Below are positions 34,890-47,900 of a DNA stretch of 64,000 bases, piece after piece. Numbering within the stretch: position 1 is the stretch's first letter; each line of letters starts with the position of its first letter. Below the pieces are notes generated by a model, which was not told the origin of the DNA, did no database searches, and saw nothing but the letters and a program-made list of their open reading frames with translations. The DNA is from Urophycis tenuis. Lineage: Eukaryota > Chordata > Actinopteri > Gadiformes > Phycidae. Both the position numbers and the translations under genes were made by a program. Location: contig JAXIVH010000001.1 of the NCBI GenBank assembly GCA_036785325.1, forward strand, positions 12,667,635 through 12,731,634, read 5' to 3'.

Positions 34890-35450
34890 GTAAACATTGA
34901 CTGTATATATATATGGACAAACCCTCCGTGACGTCACCCATAGACTTCTTAACAGCGGAGATGAAGCCTAAAATTGAGCTTCTGGGCGCTGCCATCTTGG
35001 ACATTTCCGTCTGTGTTCTAAGCCCGCCTACCTCCGGCCAGACCAATCAAAGCCTCGAATCCGTGAAGGTCATGCCGTGATGACATATGACAGCTGCCAA
35101 TCAAGTTGACCACGCCCTTAATTATTAATAAAATAAATCCTTCTCTGTGCATTAAAATAATGGATTCTAAAAAAATTCACCCCCCTCACAGTTGTCATGG
35201 ACTCGAACACTACTGAAAGACACCAAAACCGTTTTTTGAACCAGGCTGTAAACATGTTTATTTTGGCTGTAAAGTTGGACATTTTAACATGGGTGTCTAT
35301 GGGAGTTGACTCCTTTCTGCAGCCAGCCTCAAACGGACAGTCGAGGAACTGCAAGTTTTTGCACTTCCGCATGGGCTTCATTTTTCAGCATGGAATGTTG
35401 CCGCTTGAGTGTAAACAGCTAACCGGAAACATCCATCTCATTATATAGTA
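34890..35450. repeat. Decayed fish-type dispersed repeat
   Basis: Contains GTCACCCATAGACTTCT, GGCGCTGCCATCTTGGA, ATGGGAGTTGACTCCTTTCT and CACTTCCGCATGGGCTTCAT in order. These blocks recur together in many teleost genomes as a high-copy non-autonomous element. I recall the pattern but cannot give a family name. The open frames across it are incidental. Confidence 0.5.
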
Positions 35451-35826
35451 TGAACCAACTGACCATACACTACACTATCCTTATTATTGTGGGGGTTTGT
35501 ATTTTATTTTCTTAATTTAAATTATTTTTTAATCCTTTTTTTGGTAATTTTTTTTTTTTAAATTATTTCTTGTACATTTTTGCGTTTGTGTATTTCTTTG
35601 TACATTCAGCATACTAGTTCAGGGTATTGTTGGATGTCATTGTTGTTGATTGAAAAAACAAGAAAAACATTGATATTGTACCTTTAATGCTTCCAATTTT
35701 ACTCTTTGTATAACACCAATTTCCATCAATGAAAAAAAAACTAAAAAGAAAACATCAATTATGTATTTTAAATGTAGCTGTTAAATCATATATAAATCTA
35801 TATATGATGCATGTTAACTTGTCACT
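35451..35826. other. AT-rich 3' flank of the mucin gene
   Basis: T-rich and A-rich runs (about 35497-35580) lie beyond the mucin polyadenylation signal. No gene is seen. Confidence 0.6.
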
Positions 35827-35832
35827 TTTATT
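35827..35832 (-). promoter_or_regulatory. Polyadenylation signal AATAAA of the mucin gene
   Basis: On the minus strand AATAAA lies about 145 bases after the mucin stop codon. It is the first such motif past the stop and suggests a short 3' untranslated region, so the giant exon is probably the last exon. Confidence 0.65.
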
Positions 35833-35977
35833 GCAATGCAGTTGGGGTGCTGTTGCAGCCACCTCACTGTTTTAGAACAGGAAAATGGTTTCCATTGGAC
35901 ATGGAAAAAGTTTACAATGGTTACAATGAAAAACAATAAGATTGGCTCTGACTCCAGATTCAATATAAAACAATACA

Positions 35978-38900
35978 TTAGGGTTCTATGTGGAGAACAA
36001 GAGTGACCATAAAGAAGATGGGTAAAGAAACACCAGTTCTGAGGGACATTTTCAGAGTGGTTCCGCCTGAGGTGGTAGGTACATTGGTTGTTGGACATAG
36101 AGATGTAGTTGTGGGTCCTGCAGCTGTACCACTGGCAGTAGATCCTTCTGTTTTTGTTATATGCCCTGACTGGAGAGATGTAGACCTTCTAGTTGTAGTT
36201 GAAGTAGTAGTGACTGCATGTGTGTTTGTTGGTCCAACTGTTGTTGTAGTAGTGAATCCTGCTGTTGTGATGAGTCCTACAGTTGTAACCAAGGGTGCTG
36301 ACGTCTCTATTGTTGCAACCCCAAATGCAGTTGAGGTTCCTGTTGTTGGTGGTCCTGCAGTTTTTGTTTTTGTGGGCACTGCAGTGGTTTTAGTTGGTCC
36401 TGCAATTGTAGCTGTTTGTCCAGCAGTTGTACTCATTAGACGTGCAGTTGTTGGTAGTCCTGCATTAGTAGTTGTGGGTCCTTCAGTAGTAGTGGCGGGT
36501 CCTCTAGTTGTTGGTGCTGCAGTAGTTGTTGTTAGTCCAGCAGTTGTAGTTGTTGATTCTTGTGTTGCAATTGTTGATTCTGCAGTTGTCATTATTGATC
36601 CAGCAGTTGCTGATGTTAGTCCTGGACTAATAATTGTAGGTCCTGCAGTTTTCTTTGGTTCTGAAGTTGTAGGTCCAGGTTCTGGAGTTGATATTGTAAG
36701 CATTGGTCCTGTAGTTGATATTGGTCCTTCCATAGTTGGTTTTGGTCTTGTGGTGCTACTTGTTTGTCCTACAGCAGTCATTGTCTGCCCTGCAGTAGCA
36801 GTGGTGAGTAATACAGTGGTTGGTGCTGGTGATCCAGCAGTTGTTTTTGTTTGTACTGTAGTTGTTTGTCCAGCAGTTGTAGTGGTAGCTACTGCAGTTG
36901 TTGTTGGTTCAGCAGTTGTTGGTTTAGTAGTTGTCGTTGTTGGTTCAGCAGTTGTCCTTGTTGCTCCTGCAGTTGTGGTTGTTGTTGTTGGTCCTGCAGT
37001 TGTTGTGAGTCCAGCAGTTGCTGTTTTTGGTCTGGAAGTAGTTGTCGATCCTGCAGAGTTAGTGGTGGATCCTTCAGTAATTGTTGGTGTCGCAGTTGTT
37101 GTTTGTTTGGCAGTTGTGGTAGTTCCTGCAGTTGTCGTTGTTAGTCCTGCAATTGTCGCTGTTGCTCGTGCAGTTGTTTGTCTAGCAGTTGTCAATGTTG
37201 GTCCTGGACTAATAATTGTAGGTCCTGCAGTTTTCTTTGGTTCTGAAGTTGTAGGTCCAGGTTCTGGATTGGATATTGTAAGCATGGGTCCTGTAGTTGA
37301 TATTTGTCCTTCCATAGTTGGTTTTGGTCTTGTGGTGCTACTTGTTGGTCCTACAGCAGTCATTGTCTGCCCTGCAGTAGCAGTGGTGAGTAATACAGTG
37401 GTTGGTGCTGGTGATCCAGCAGTTGTTTTTGTTTGTACTGTAGTTGTTTGTCCAGCAGTTGTAGTGGTAGCTACTGCAGTTGTTGTTGGTTCAGCAGTTG
37501 TTGGTTTAGTAGTTGTCGTTGTTGGTTCTGCCAACGTTGTTGTTGGTTCAGCAGTTGTCCTTGTTGCTCCTGCAGTTGTGGTTGTTGTTGTTGGTCCTGC
37601 AGTTGTTGTGAGTCCAGCAGTTGCTGTTTTTGGTCTGGAAGTAGTTGTCGGTCCTGCATAGTTAGTGGTGGATCCTTCAGTAATTGTTGGTGTCGCAGTT
37701 GTTGTTTGTTTGGCAGTTGTGGTAGTTCCTGCAGTTGTTGTTGTTAGTCCTGCAATTGTCGCTGTTGCTCGTGCAGTTGTTTGTCTAGCAGTTGTCAATG
37801 TTGGTCCTGCAGTAATACTGGTAGGTCCTGCAGTTTTCTTTTGTTCCATTGTTGTAGTTCTTGGTCCTGAAGAAGATGGGGTAGTCATGGGTCCTGTAGT
37901 TAATATTGGTCCCACTGTAGTTGATCCTGCAGTACTACTCTTTAGTCCTGCAGCAGTTGTTGCTGGTCCGGCAGTTGTTGGTCCTGCAGTTGTTGGTCTG
38001 GCAGTTGTTGTTGGTCCTGCAGTTATTAATGTTGGTCCTGCAGTTGTCATTGTTGGTCCAGCAGTTGTCTTTGTAGGTGCAGCAGTTGTTTTGGGTCCTG
38101 CAGCTGTTGTTGGTGGTCCAGCAGTTGTTGTTGTTGGTCCTACAGTAGTAGTGGTGGGCCCGGCAGTTTTCTTTACTTCCGTTGTTGTTGTTCTGGTTCC
38201 TGAAGTAGTAGTAGTAGTACTTGAAATGGATCCCACTGTAGTTGTTGTTGGTCCTGTAGTACTACTTGTTAGTCCTGCAGCAGTTGTTGCAGGTCCGGCA
38301 GTTGTTATTGTTGGTTGTTGTTGTGTAGTAGTAGTTATGGGTATTGTAGTTGTTGTTGGTGCATGAGGTTTTGTTGTCGCTGTAACAGTTGTTTCAGTTC
38401 CTGCAGTGGTAGTGGTCAGTTCTGCAATTGTGGTTTGTCCTGTAGTTGTCATTGCTGGTCCTGTTATTGTGGGTCCACCAGTTGACGTTGTTTGTCCTGC
38501 AAATGTTGTTGGTCCAGCAGTTGTCCTTTTTCGTGCTGCAGTTGTTGTAGTTGTTGTTCTTGCAGCTTTCGTTGTTGGTTCTGATGTTGTCGTTGGTCCA
38601 GCAGCAGCAGTGGTGGATCCTGCCATTGTTTTTGTTGGATTAACAGTTATTGTTGGTCCCTCAGTCATTGTTGTTGTTGGCCCAGCAGTTTTAGTTGTAG
38701 ATCCTTGTGCTGTCATTGTTTGTCCTAATGTTGTCATTGTTTTTCCTGCAGTTGTTGTTGGTCTTGCAGTTGTTAATGTTGGTCCTCCAGTAGTAGTTGT
38801 TGGTTCTTCAGTAATAGTTGTTGGTCCATCAGTTGTTGTTGCAGTTGTTGTTCTTGGCCCGGCCATTGTTGTTGGTCCTCCAGTAGTAGTGGTGGGTCCT

Positions 38901-41900
38901 GCAGTTGTTGTTCCAGCAGTTGATGGTGTTAGTTCTGCAGTTGTTATTGTTGCTCCAGCAGTTGTAGTTGTTGATCCTTGTGTTGTCGGTGTTTGTTCTT
39001 CCATTGTTGTTGGTCCTGCAGCTGTCGTTGTTGGGCCTGATATGGTTGTTGTGGGCCATGCAGTTGTTGTTGGTCCTGTCGTCGTCGTTGTTGTTGGTCC
39101 AGCAGTAGCAGTGGTGGATGCTGACGTTTTTGTTGGTGCCGCAGTTGTTGGATCAACAGTTATTGTTTGTCCTTCAGTTGTTCTTGTTGTTGTTGCAGTA
39201 TAAGTGATGTGTCCTTCAGTTGTTTTTGTTGACCCAGCTGCTGTGGTTGGTCCAGCAGTTATTGCTGTTGGTCCTGCCGTCATTGTTAGTCCTATGGTAG
39301 TAGTGGTAGGTCTTTTGGTTGTTATTTTGGGCCCTGCAGTTGTTTTTTTTGTTGGTCCTCCAGTAGCAGTGGTGGATCGTGCAGTTGATGCCGCAGTTGT
39401 TGTTGGCCCAACCGTTATTCTTGGTCCTTCAGTTGTTGTTGTTGTTGTTGTTGTCATTGCACTAGAAGTGGTGGGTCCGACAGTTGTTGTCGTTGGCCCG
39501 GCTGTTGTTGTTGGTCTAGCAGGTGTTTCTGTTGGTCCTGCCGTCATTGTTGTTGATCCTATAGTAGTAGTGGTGGGTCCTTTCGTTCTTATTTTGGGAC
39601 CTGCAGTTGTTGTTGTTGGCCCAGCCTTTGTTGTTGTTCCTCCAGTAGTAGTGGTGGGCCCTGCAGTTGTTGTTCCAGCAGTTGATGGTGTCAATTCTGC
39701 AGTTGTTATTGTTGCTCCAGCAGTTGTAGTTGTTGATCCTTGCATTGCCGGTGTTTGTTCTTCCATTGTTGTTGGTCCTGCGGCTGTCGTTGTTGGGCCT
39801 GATATGGTTGTTATTGGCACTGCAGTTGTTGGATCAACAGTTATTGTTGGTCCTTCAGTTGTTGTTGTCATTGCAGTAGAAGTGGTGGGTCTGACAGTTG
39901 TTGTTGTTGGTCTGGCTGTTGTTGATGTTTGTCCAGCTGTTGTTGCTCTTGGTCCTGCCGTCATTGTTGTTGGTCCGATAGTAGTATTGATGGGTCTTTT
40001 GGTTGTTATTGCAGGACCTGTAGTTGTCAATGTTGGTCCTGCAGTTGTTGTTCCAGCAGTTGATGGCGTTAGTTCTGCAGTTGGTATTGTTGCTCCAGCA
40101 GTTGTAGTTGTTGATCCTTGTGTTGTCCGTGTTTGTTCTTCCATTGTTGTTGGTCCTGCAGCTGTTGTTGTTGGGCCTGATATGGTTGTTGTTGGCCCTG
40201 CAGTTGTTGTTGGTCCTATCGTTGTTGTTGTTGTTGTTGTTGGTCCAACAGTAGCAGTGGTGGATCCTGAAGTTGTTTTTGTTGGCGCTGCAGTTGTTGG
40301 ATCAACAGTTATTGTTTGTCCGTCAGTTGCTGTTGTTGTTGTTACAGTAGAAGTGGGGGGTCCTTCAGTTGTTTTTCTTGGGTCGGCTGTTGTTGGTCCA
40401 GGAGTTATTGTTGTAGGTCCTATAGTAGTAGTGGTGGGTCTTTTGGTTGTCATTTTGTGCCCTGCAGTTGTCGTTGTTGGCCCAGCCATTGTTGTTGGTC
40501 CTCCAGTAGCAGTGGTGGATCCTGCAGTTGATTTTGTTGGTCCTTTAGTTGTTGTTGTTGTTGCACTAGAAGTGGTGGGTCCAACAGTTGTTGTTGTTGG
40601 TCCTGCCGTCATTGTTGTTAGTCCTATAGTAGTAGTGGTGGTTTCTTTGGTTGTTAGTCTAGGCCCACTAGTTGTAAATGTTGGAGCAGGAGTTGTTATT
40701 TTGGGTCCTGCAGTTGTCGTTTGCACAGCAGTTGTGGTTGGTCCTCCAGTTGTAGTGGTGGGTCCTTCAGTTCTTGTTCCAGAAATTGATGTTCTTGGTC
40801 CTGCAGTTGTTCTTGTTGCTCCAGCATTTGTAGTTATTGATCCTTGTTGTGTTGTCTGTGTTTGTCCTGCAGCTGTCATTGTTGGTCCTGCAGTTTCTGT
40901 TGTTGGTCTTGCAGTTCTCATTATTGATACATGAGTTGGTGTTGTTGTTGGTCCTGCAGTTGTTGATGTTGGTCCTGCAGTAGTAGTAGTTGTTTCTTCA
41001 GTAAAAGTTGTAGGTCCTGCATTCGTCATCATTGGTGGAGCAGTTGTAGATGTTGATGCTCGTGCCATTGTTGTTGCTCCTGCTGTTGATGGTGTTGTTT
41101 CAGAAGTTGTTGTTTGTCCTGCAGTTGTTGTTGTAAGTTTGGCAGTTGTTGTTTGTACAGACATTGCTGTTGTTGGTACTTCAGTTGTCATTGTCCGTCC
41201 TGCAGTTGTCATTGTTGGTGCTTCACTTTTGGTTGTTTGTTCAACAGTTGTCGCTGGTAGACCTGTGGTTGTTTTCGTATGTCCTGCATTTGTCGATGTT
41301 GGTCCTTCAGTAGTTGTGCTGGATCCTGCCATTGTCATTGTGGAATCATCATTTGACGTTGTTTTTCCAGCTGTTTTAGTTGTGGGTCCTGTTGTTGTAA
41401 AGGTCGGTCCTGCAGTTGTTGTCGTAGGTGGTACAGTTGCTGTTGTTGGTCCTGGAGAGTTTGTTGAAGGTCTTGCCGTCATTATTGTTGATCCTGCAGT
41501 CGTAGAGGTCGGTTCTGTAGTTGTTGTTTGTGCAGCAGTTGTTACTGCTGGTCCTGCAGTTGTAGTTGATGGTCCTGCTTTCATTGTTGTTGCTCCTGCA
41601 GTAGTAGAGGTTGGAGCTGAGGTTGTTGTTGTGGGTCCTGCCTGAGTAGTTGTTGGTGTTGCAGTTATTTTTGTATGTGAAGCCGCTGTTGTTATTGTGG
41701 TTCCTGCTGTAGGAGTTGTGAGTGCTGCAGGTATTGTTGTATGTGTTGCAGTTGTCATTGATTGTCCGGCAATAGTTATGGATGATGCTGCAGTTGTTTT
41801 TGTGGGTGCTGTAGTTGTTTTTGTAGGTGAATCAGTTGTTGTTGGTCCTACAGTTGTAGTTGTGGGTCCTGCAGTTTCTGCTGAAGCAGTTGTCATTGAA

Positions 41901-44900
41901 GAGACTGCAGTCATTATTGTTGGTCCAGCAGTAGTAGATGTGGGTCCTGTTGAAGTTGTTGAAGTAGGTCCTTCTTTACTTGCTGTAGGTACTGCAGTTG
42001 TTGTCCTATATGAGGCTGTTGTTGTTGAAGGTCCTTCAATTTTTGGTCCAGCTGTTGTTGATTGCTCTGCAGTCATTGTTGTTGGTCTTGCAGTTGTTGT
42101 TAGTTCTGCAGTTGTCATTGATTGCCCTGCAGTCGTTGTTGTTGGTCCTGCAATAGTCATGTATGGTACCGTAGTCGTTGCTGTGGGTCTTGCAGTTTTT
42201 GTCTTGGGTCCTACAGTCATTGTTTTAGGCCCTGCTCTACTAGTTGTAGGTGCTGTAGTTGTTTTTGGTCCAGCATTAGCTGTTGTGGGTCCTGCAGTTT
42301 TTGTGCGTCCTGGAGTTGTCATTGTGGGTCTTGCTGTTATTGTTGGTGGCCCTGCCGTTGTTGTTGTGGGTCCTGCTGTTGTTGATGTTGATCCTGCAGT
42401 TGTTGTTGTGGGTCCTGCTGTAGTAGTAGTTTGTGTTGCAGTTGCTGTTTTAGGTGAAGCAGTGTTTGCTGGTAATCCTGCAGTTGTTGTTGGTGGTCCT
42501 GCAGTTGATTTTGTTGGTCCGGCATCAGTAGTTGTGTGTCCTGCAGTTGTTGTTGTGGGCCCTGGAGTTGTCATTGTGGGTCTTGCTGTTGTTGTCAGTG
42601 GCCCTGCTGTTGTTCTGTGTCCTGCTGTTGTTGATGTGGGTTCCGCAGTTGTTATTGAAGGTCCTGCAGTTGTTGGTTTTGCAGTTGCCGTTGTTGGCCC
42701 TGCAGTTGTCATCATGGGTAATGCTGTAGTAGTTGGTGTTGGAGTTGCTGTTGTAAGTGAAAGATTTGTTATTGTTTGTCCTGCCGTTGTTGCTGTTTGT
42801 CCGGCATTAGTAGTTGTGGGTTCTGCGGTTGTTGTGGCTCCTTCTGTAGTAGTTGTGGGTCCTGAGGTTGTTGTCGTAGATTGAGCAGTTGGTGCAGTAA
42901 TTGTTGTTGGTTCTGCAGTTGTTGTTGGTGTAGCAGTTGTTGGTGTTGGTCCTAGAGTAGTGGTTGATGGTTCTGCTTTTGTTTTTGTGGGTCCTGCTGT
43001 AATAGTTGTGGATGCTGCAGTTGTCATTGTGGGTCTTGCTGTTGTTGTTGGTGGTCCTGCAGTTGTTGTTGTCGATCCTGCTGTTGTTGTTGTGGGTCCT
43101 GCTGTAGTAGTTGTGGATGCTGTAGTTGTTTCAGGTGAAGCAGTTGTTGTCAGGTGTCCTGGAGTTGTCATTGTGGGTCTCTCTTTTGTTGTTGGTGGCC
43201 CTGCGGATGTGGTTGTGGGTCCTGCTGTAGTAGCTGTGGATGTTGCAGTTGTTTTAGGTGATGCAGTTGTTGTTGGTGGCCCTGCAGTCGTTGCTGTGGG
43301 TCCTGGAGTTGTCTTTGTGTATCTTGCTTTTGTTGTTGGTGGCCCTGCAGTTGTTGTTGTGGGTCCTTCTGTAGTAATTGTGGATGCTGCAGTTGTCATT
43401 GTGGGTCTGGCTGTTGTCATTGTGGGTCCAGCAGTTGTTGTTGTTGGTCCTGCTGTTGTTGTTAGTGGTCCTGCAGTCATTGTTGTGGGTCCTGCTGTTG
43501 TTGATGTGGGTCCTGCAGTTGTTGTTGGTGTTTGAGTTGTCTTTATGGGACTTGCTGTTGTTCTTGGTGGCCTTGCAGTTGTTGTTGGGGGTCTTACTGT
43601 AGTTGTTTTGGATGTTGCAGTTGTTGCTGGTTGTCCTGCAGTTGTTGTTAGGGGTCCTGGAGATGTCATGCTTAGTCTTGCTGTTGTTGTCGGTGACCGT
43701 GCCTTTGTTGTTATGAGTCTTTCTGTTGTTGTTGTGGGTTCTGCAGTCTTTATTGAAGTTCCTGCAGTTTTTGGTTTTGCAGTTGTCATTGATGGTCCTG
43801 CAGTTGTTGTTGTTGGTCCGGCATTAGTAGTTGTGGGTCCTGTATTTTTTTTGGTGGATGCTAATGTTGTTGATGTGGGTCCTTCTGTACTATGTGTGGG
43901 TCCTGCAGTTGTTTTTGTTGGACCTGCTGTTGTTGTCGTAGTTGGCGCAGTAGTGGGTGATGGTTCTGCAGTTGTTGTTGTGGGTCCTGCTGTAGTAGTT
44001 GTGGATGCTGTGGTTGTCATTGTGGGTCTTGCTGTTGTTGTTGGTGGCCCTGCAGTTGTTGTTTTGGGTCCTGCTGTAGTAGTTGTGGATGCTGCAGTTG
44101 TTGATTTAGGTGAAGCAGTTGCTGTTGGTGGTCCTGCTGTTGTTTTTTGGGGCCATGCAGTTGTTGTTGTGGTTCCTTGTTTAGTAGTTGTGGGTGCTAC
44201 AGTTGTTTTAGGTAAAGCAGTTGTTGTTATTGGTCCTTCTGTTGTTGTTTTGGATTTTGCTGTTATTTGTGGCCCTGCAGTTGTTGTAGTGGGTCCTGCT
44301 GTTGTTGATGTGGGTCCTCCAGTGGTTGTTGCTGGTCCTGCAGTGGTTGTTGGTGGTCCTGCAGTTGTTGTTGTGGACATTGCTGTTGTTGTTCGTGTTC
44401 CCGCAGTTGTTGTTGTGAGTCCTGCTGTTGTTGATGTGGGTCCTGCAGCGGTTGTTGGTGGTCCCGCAGTTGTTATTGTGGATGCTTGAGTTGTCAATGC
44501 AGATCTTGCTGTTGTTGTGGGTGCTGGATTTGTTGTTGTGGGTCTTGCTGTTGTTGTTGGTGGTCCAACAGTTGTTGTTGTGGTTCCTCCTGCAGTAGTT
44601 GTGAATGCTGCAGTTGTTGGTGGTCCAACAGTTGTTGTTGTTGTTGGTCCTGGAGTTGTCATTGTGGGTGTTGCTATATGTGGCCCTGCAGTTGTTTGTT
44701 TTGCAGTTGTTGCAGTTTTTGGTTCTGCAGTTGTTGATGTTTGACCTGCAGTTGTTGTCGTATGTGGAGCAGTTGTTGTTGATGCTGCAGGTGGTGCTGT
44801 GGGTCCTGCTGTAGGAGTTGGTGGTTCTGCAGCTGTTGTAGGTGGAAAATTTGTAGTTGGTGCAGCAGTTGTTGAAGGTTGTGCAGTCGTCACAGTCAGT

Positions 44901-47900
44901 CCTGTAGTTGTTCTTGAAGGTGATGAAGTTCTTGTTGCCGATGCAGTAGTTGTTAGTGGTGCAGCAGTTTCTGTTGTTGGTCCTGCATTTTTCTCTGTGG
45001 GTCTTTCTGTACTAGTTGTGTGTTTTGCTGTTGTTATCGTAGGTGAAGCAGTTGTAGTTGGTGCAGTAATTGTTGTTGGTTCTGCAGTTGTTGTCATCGG
45101 GGGAGCAGTTGTAGTTGGTGGAGTGACCGTAGTTGGTTCGGCAATTGTTGTTGTTGGTGCCGCAGTAGTGGGTGATGGTTCTGCAGTTGCTGTTGTGGGT
45201 CCTGCTGTAGTAGTTGTTGATGCTGCAGTGTTCATTGTAGGTCTTGCTGTTGTTGTTGGTGACCCTGTGATTGTGTATGTGGATCCTGCAGTGGTTGTTA
45301 GTGGTTCTGCAGTTGTTGTTGGGGGTGCTAGATTTGTCATTGTGGGGCTTTCTGTTGTTGTTGGCAGCCCTGCAGTTGTTGTTTTGGATCCTATTATAGT
45401 CATTGTGGATGCTGCAGTAATTGTTTTAGTTGAAGCAGTTGTTGTTGGTGGTCCTGCTGATGTTGTTGTGGATCTTGCTGTTGTTATTTGTGGCACTGCA
45501 GTTGTTGTTGTTGATCCTGCTGTTGTTGATGTGGGTCCTGCAGTTGTTGCTGATGGTCCTGCAGTTGTTATTGTTGGTTCTTGAGTTGTCGTTGTGGATC
45601 TTGCTGTTGTTGTGGGTCCTGCAGTTTTTGTTGTGGGTCCTGCAGTTGTTTTTCGGGGTCCTGCTGTGGTAGTTGTGGGTCCTACAGTTATTGTTGTTGG
45701 CCGTGCAGTTGTTGTTGGTGTAACAGTTGCAGTTGGTGCAGCAGTTGTTGTAGGAATTGCAGTTGTTGTTGCAGGTCCTGCTGTGGTAGTTGTGGGTTCT
45801 GCAGTTGTCATTGATGGTCCTGCAGTTGTTGTTGTTGGTCCTTCAGTTTTAGTTGTGTGTCCTGCAGTTGTTGTTGTCGGTCCTACAGTTGTTGTTGTGG
45901 GTTCCCCAGTTGTTGTTGTGAGTCCTGCAGTTTTTGTTCTTGATCCTGCTGTGGTAGTTCTTGGTCCTGCTGTGGTAGTTGTTGGTCCCGCTGTGGTAGT
46001 TGTGGGTCGTAAAGTTATTGTTCTGGGTTCTGAAGTTGATGTTGGTGATGGTCCTGCAGTTGTTTTTGGAGTAGCAGTTGTCGTTGATGGTCCTGCAGTC
46101 AATATTGTTGGTCCTTCAGTAGTAGCTCTGGGTCCTACAGTTATTGTTGTGGGTCCTTCTGTAGTAGTTGTGGGTTCTTCAGGTGTTGTTTTGGGTCCCG
46201 CAGTTGTTGTTGTGTGTCCTGCTGTAGTAGTTGTGGGTTCTGCAGGTTTTGTTTTGGGTCCTGCAGTTGCAGTTGGTGCAGCAGTTGTTGTAGGAACTGC
46301 AGTTGTTGGTGTTGGTCCTGCTGTGGTAGTTGTGGATTCTGCAGTTGTTTTTGTTGATTGTCCTGCGGTTGTTGTTGGTGTAGCAGTTGTCGTTGATGGT
46401 CCTGCAGTTGTTATTGTTGGTCCTTTAGTAGTAGTTGTGGATCCTGCAGTTGTTGTTATGGGTCCTGTAGTTGTTTTTCTGGGTCCTGCTGTGGTAGTTG
46501 TGGGTCCTACAGTTATTGTTGTGGGTTCTGCAGTTGCTGTTGTTGGTCCTTCAGTAGTAGTTGTTGGTCCTGCATTTCTTGGTGTGGGTTCCGCTGTGGT
46601 AGTTGTGGGTCCTACACTTATTGGTGTGGGTTCTGCAGTTGTTATTGTTGGTGCTTGAGTCGTTGTTGCAGATCTTGCTGTTGTTGTGGGTGCTGGAGTC
46701 GTTGGTGGCCCTGCAGTTGTTGTTTTGGGTCCTGCTGTAGTAGTTGTGGATGCTGCAGTTGCTGTTTTAGGTGAAGCAGTTGTTGGTGGTCCTGCTGTTG
46801 TTGTTGTGGACCATGCTGTTGGTGTTCGTGGCCCTGCAGTTGTTGTTGTGGGTCCTGCTGTTGTGGAAGTGGGTCCTGCAGTGGTTGTTGGTGTTCCTGC
46901 AGTTGTTATTGTGGATGCTTGAGTTGTCAATGCAGATCTTGCTGTTGTTGTGGGTGCTGGATTTGTTGTTGTGGGTCTTGCTGTTGTTGTTGGTGGCCCT
47001 GCAGTAGTTGTGAATGCTGCAGTTGTTGGTGGTCCAACAGTTGTTGTTGTTGTTGGTCCTGGAGTTGTCATTGTGGGTGTTGCTATATGTGGCCCTGCAG
47101 TTGTTTGTTTTGCAGTTGTTGCAGTTTTTGGTTCTGCAGTTGTTGATGTTTGACCTGCAGTTGTTGTCGTATGTGGAGCAGTTGTTGTTGATGCTGCAGG
47201 TGGTGCTGTGGGTCCTGCTGTAGGAGTTGGTGGTTCTGCAGCTGTTGTAGGTGGAAAATTTGTAGTTGGTGCAGCAGTTGTTGAAGGTTGTGCAGTCGTC
47301 ACAGTCAGTCCTGTAGTTGTTCTTGAAGGTGATGAAGTTCTTGTTGCCGATGCAGTAGTTGTTAGTGGTGCAGCAGTTTCTGTTGTTGGTCCTGCATTTT
47401 TCTCTGTGGGTCTTTCTGTACTAGTTGTGTGTTTTGCTGTTGTTATCGTAGGTGAAGCAGTTGTAGTTGGTGCAGTAATTGTTGTTGGTTCTGCAGTTGT
47501 TGTCATCGGGGGAGCAGTTGTAGTTGGTGGAGTGACCGTAGTTGGTTCGGCAATTGTTGTTGTTGGTGCCGCAGTAGTGGGTGATGGTTCTGCAGTTGCT
47601 GTTGTGGGTCCTGCTGTAGTAGTTGTTGATGCTGCAGTGTTCATTGTAGGTCTTGCTGTTGTTGTTGGTGACCCTGTGATTGTGTATGTGGATCCTGCAG
47701 TGGTTGTTAGTGGTTCTGCAGTTGTTGTTGGGGGTGCTAGATTTGTCATTGTGGGGCTTTCTGTTGTTGTTGGCAGCCCTGCAGTTGTTGTTTTGGATCC
47801 TATTATAGTCATTGTGGATGCTGCAGTAATTGTTTTAGTTGAAGCAGTTGTTGTTGGTGGTCCTGCTGATGTTGTTGTGGATCTTGCTGTTGTTATTTGT

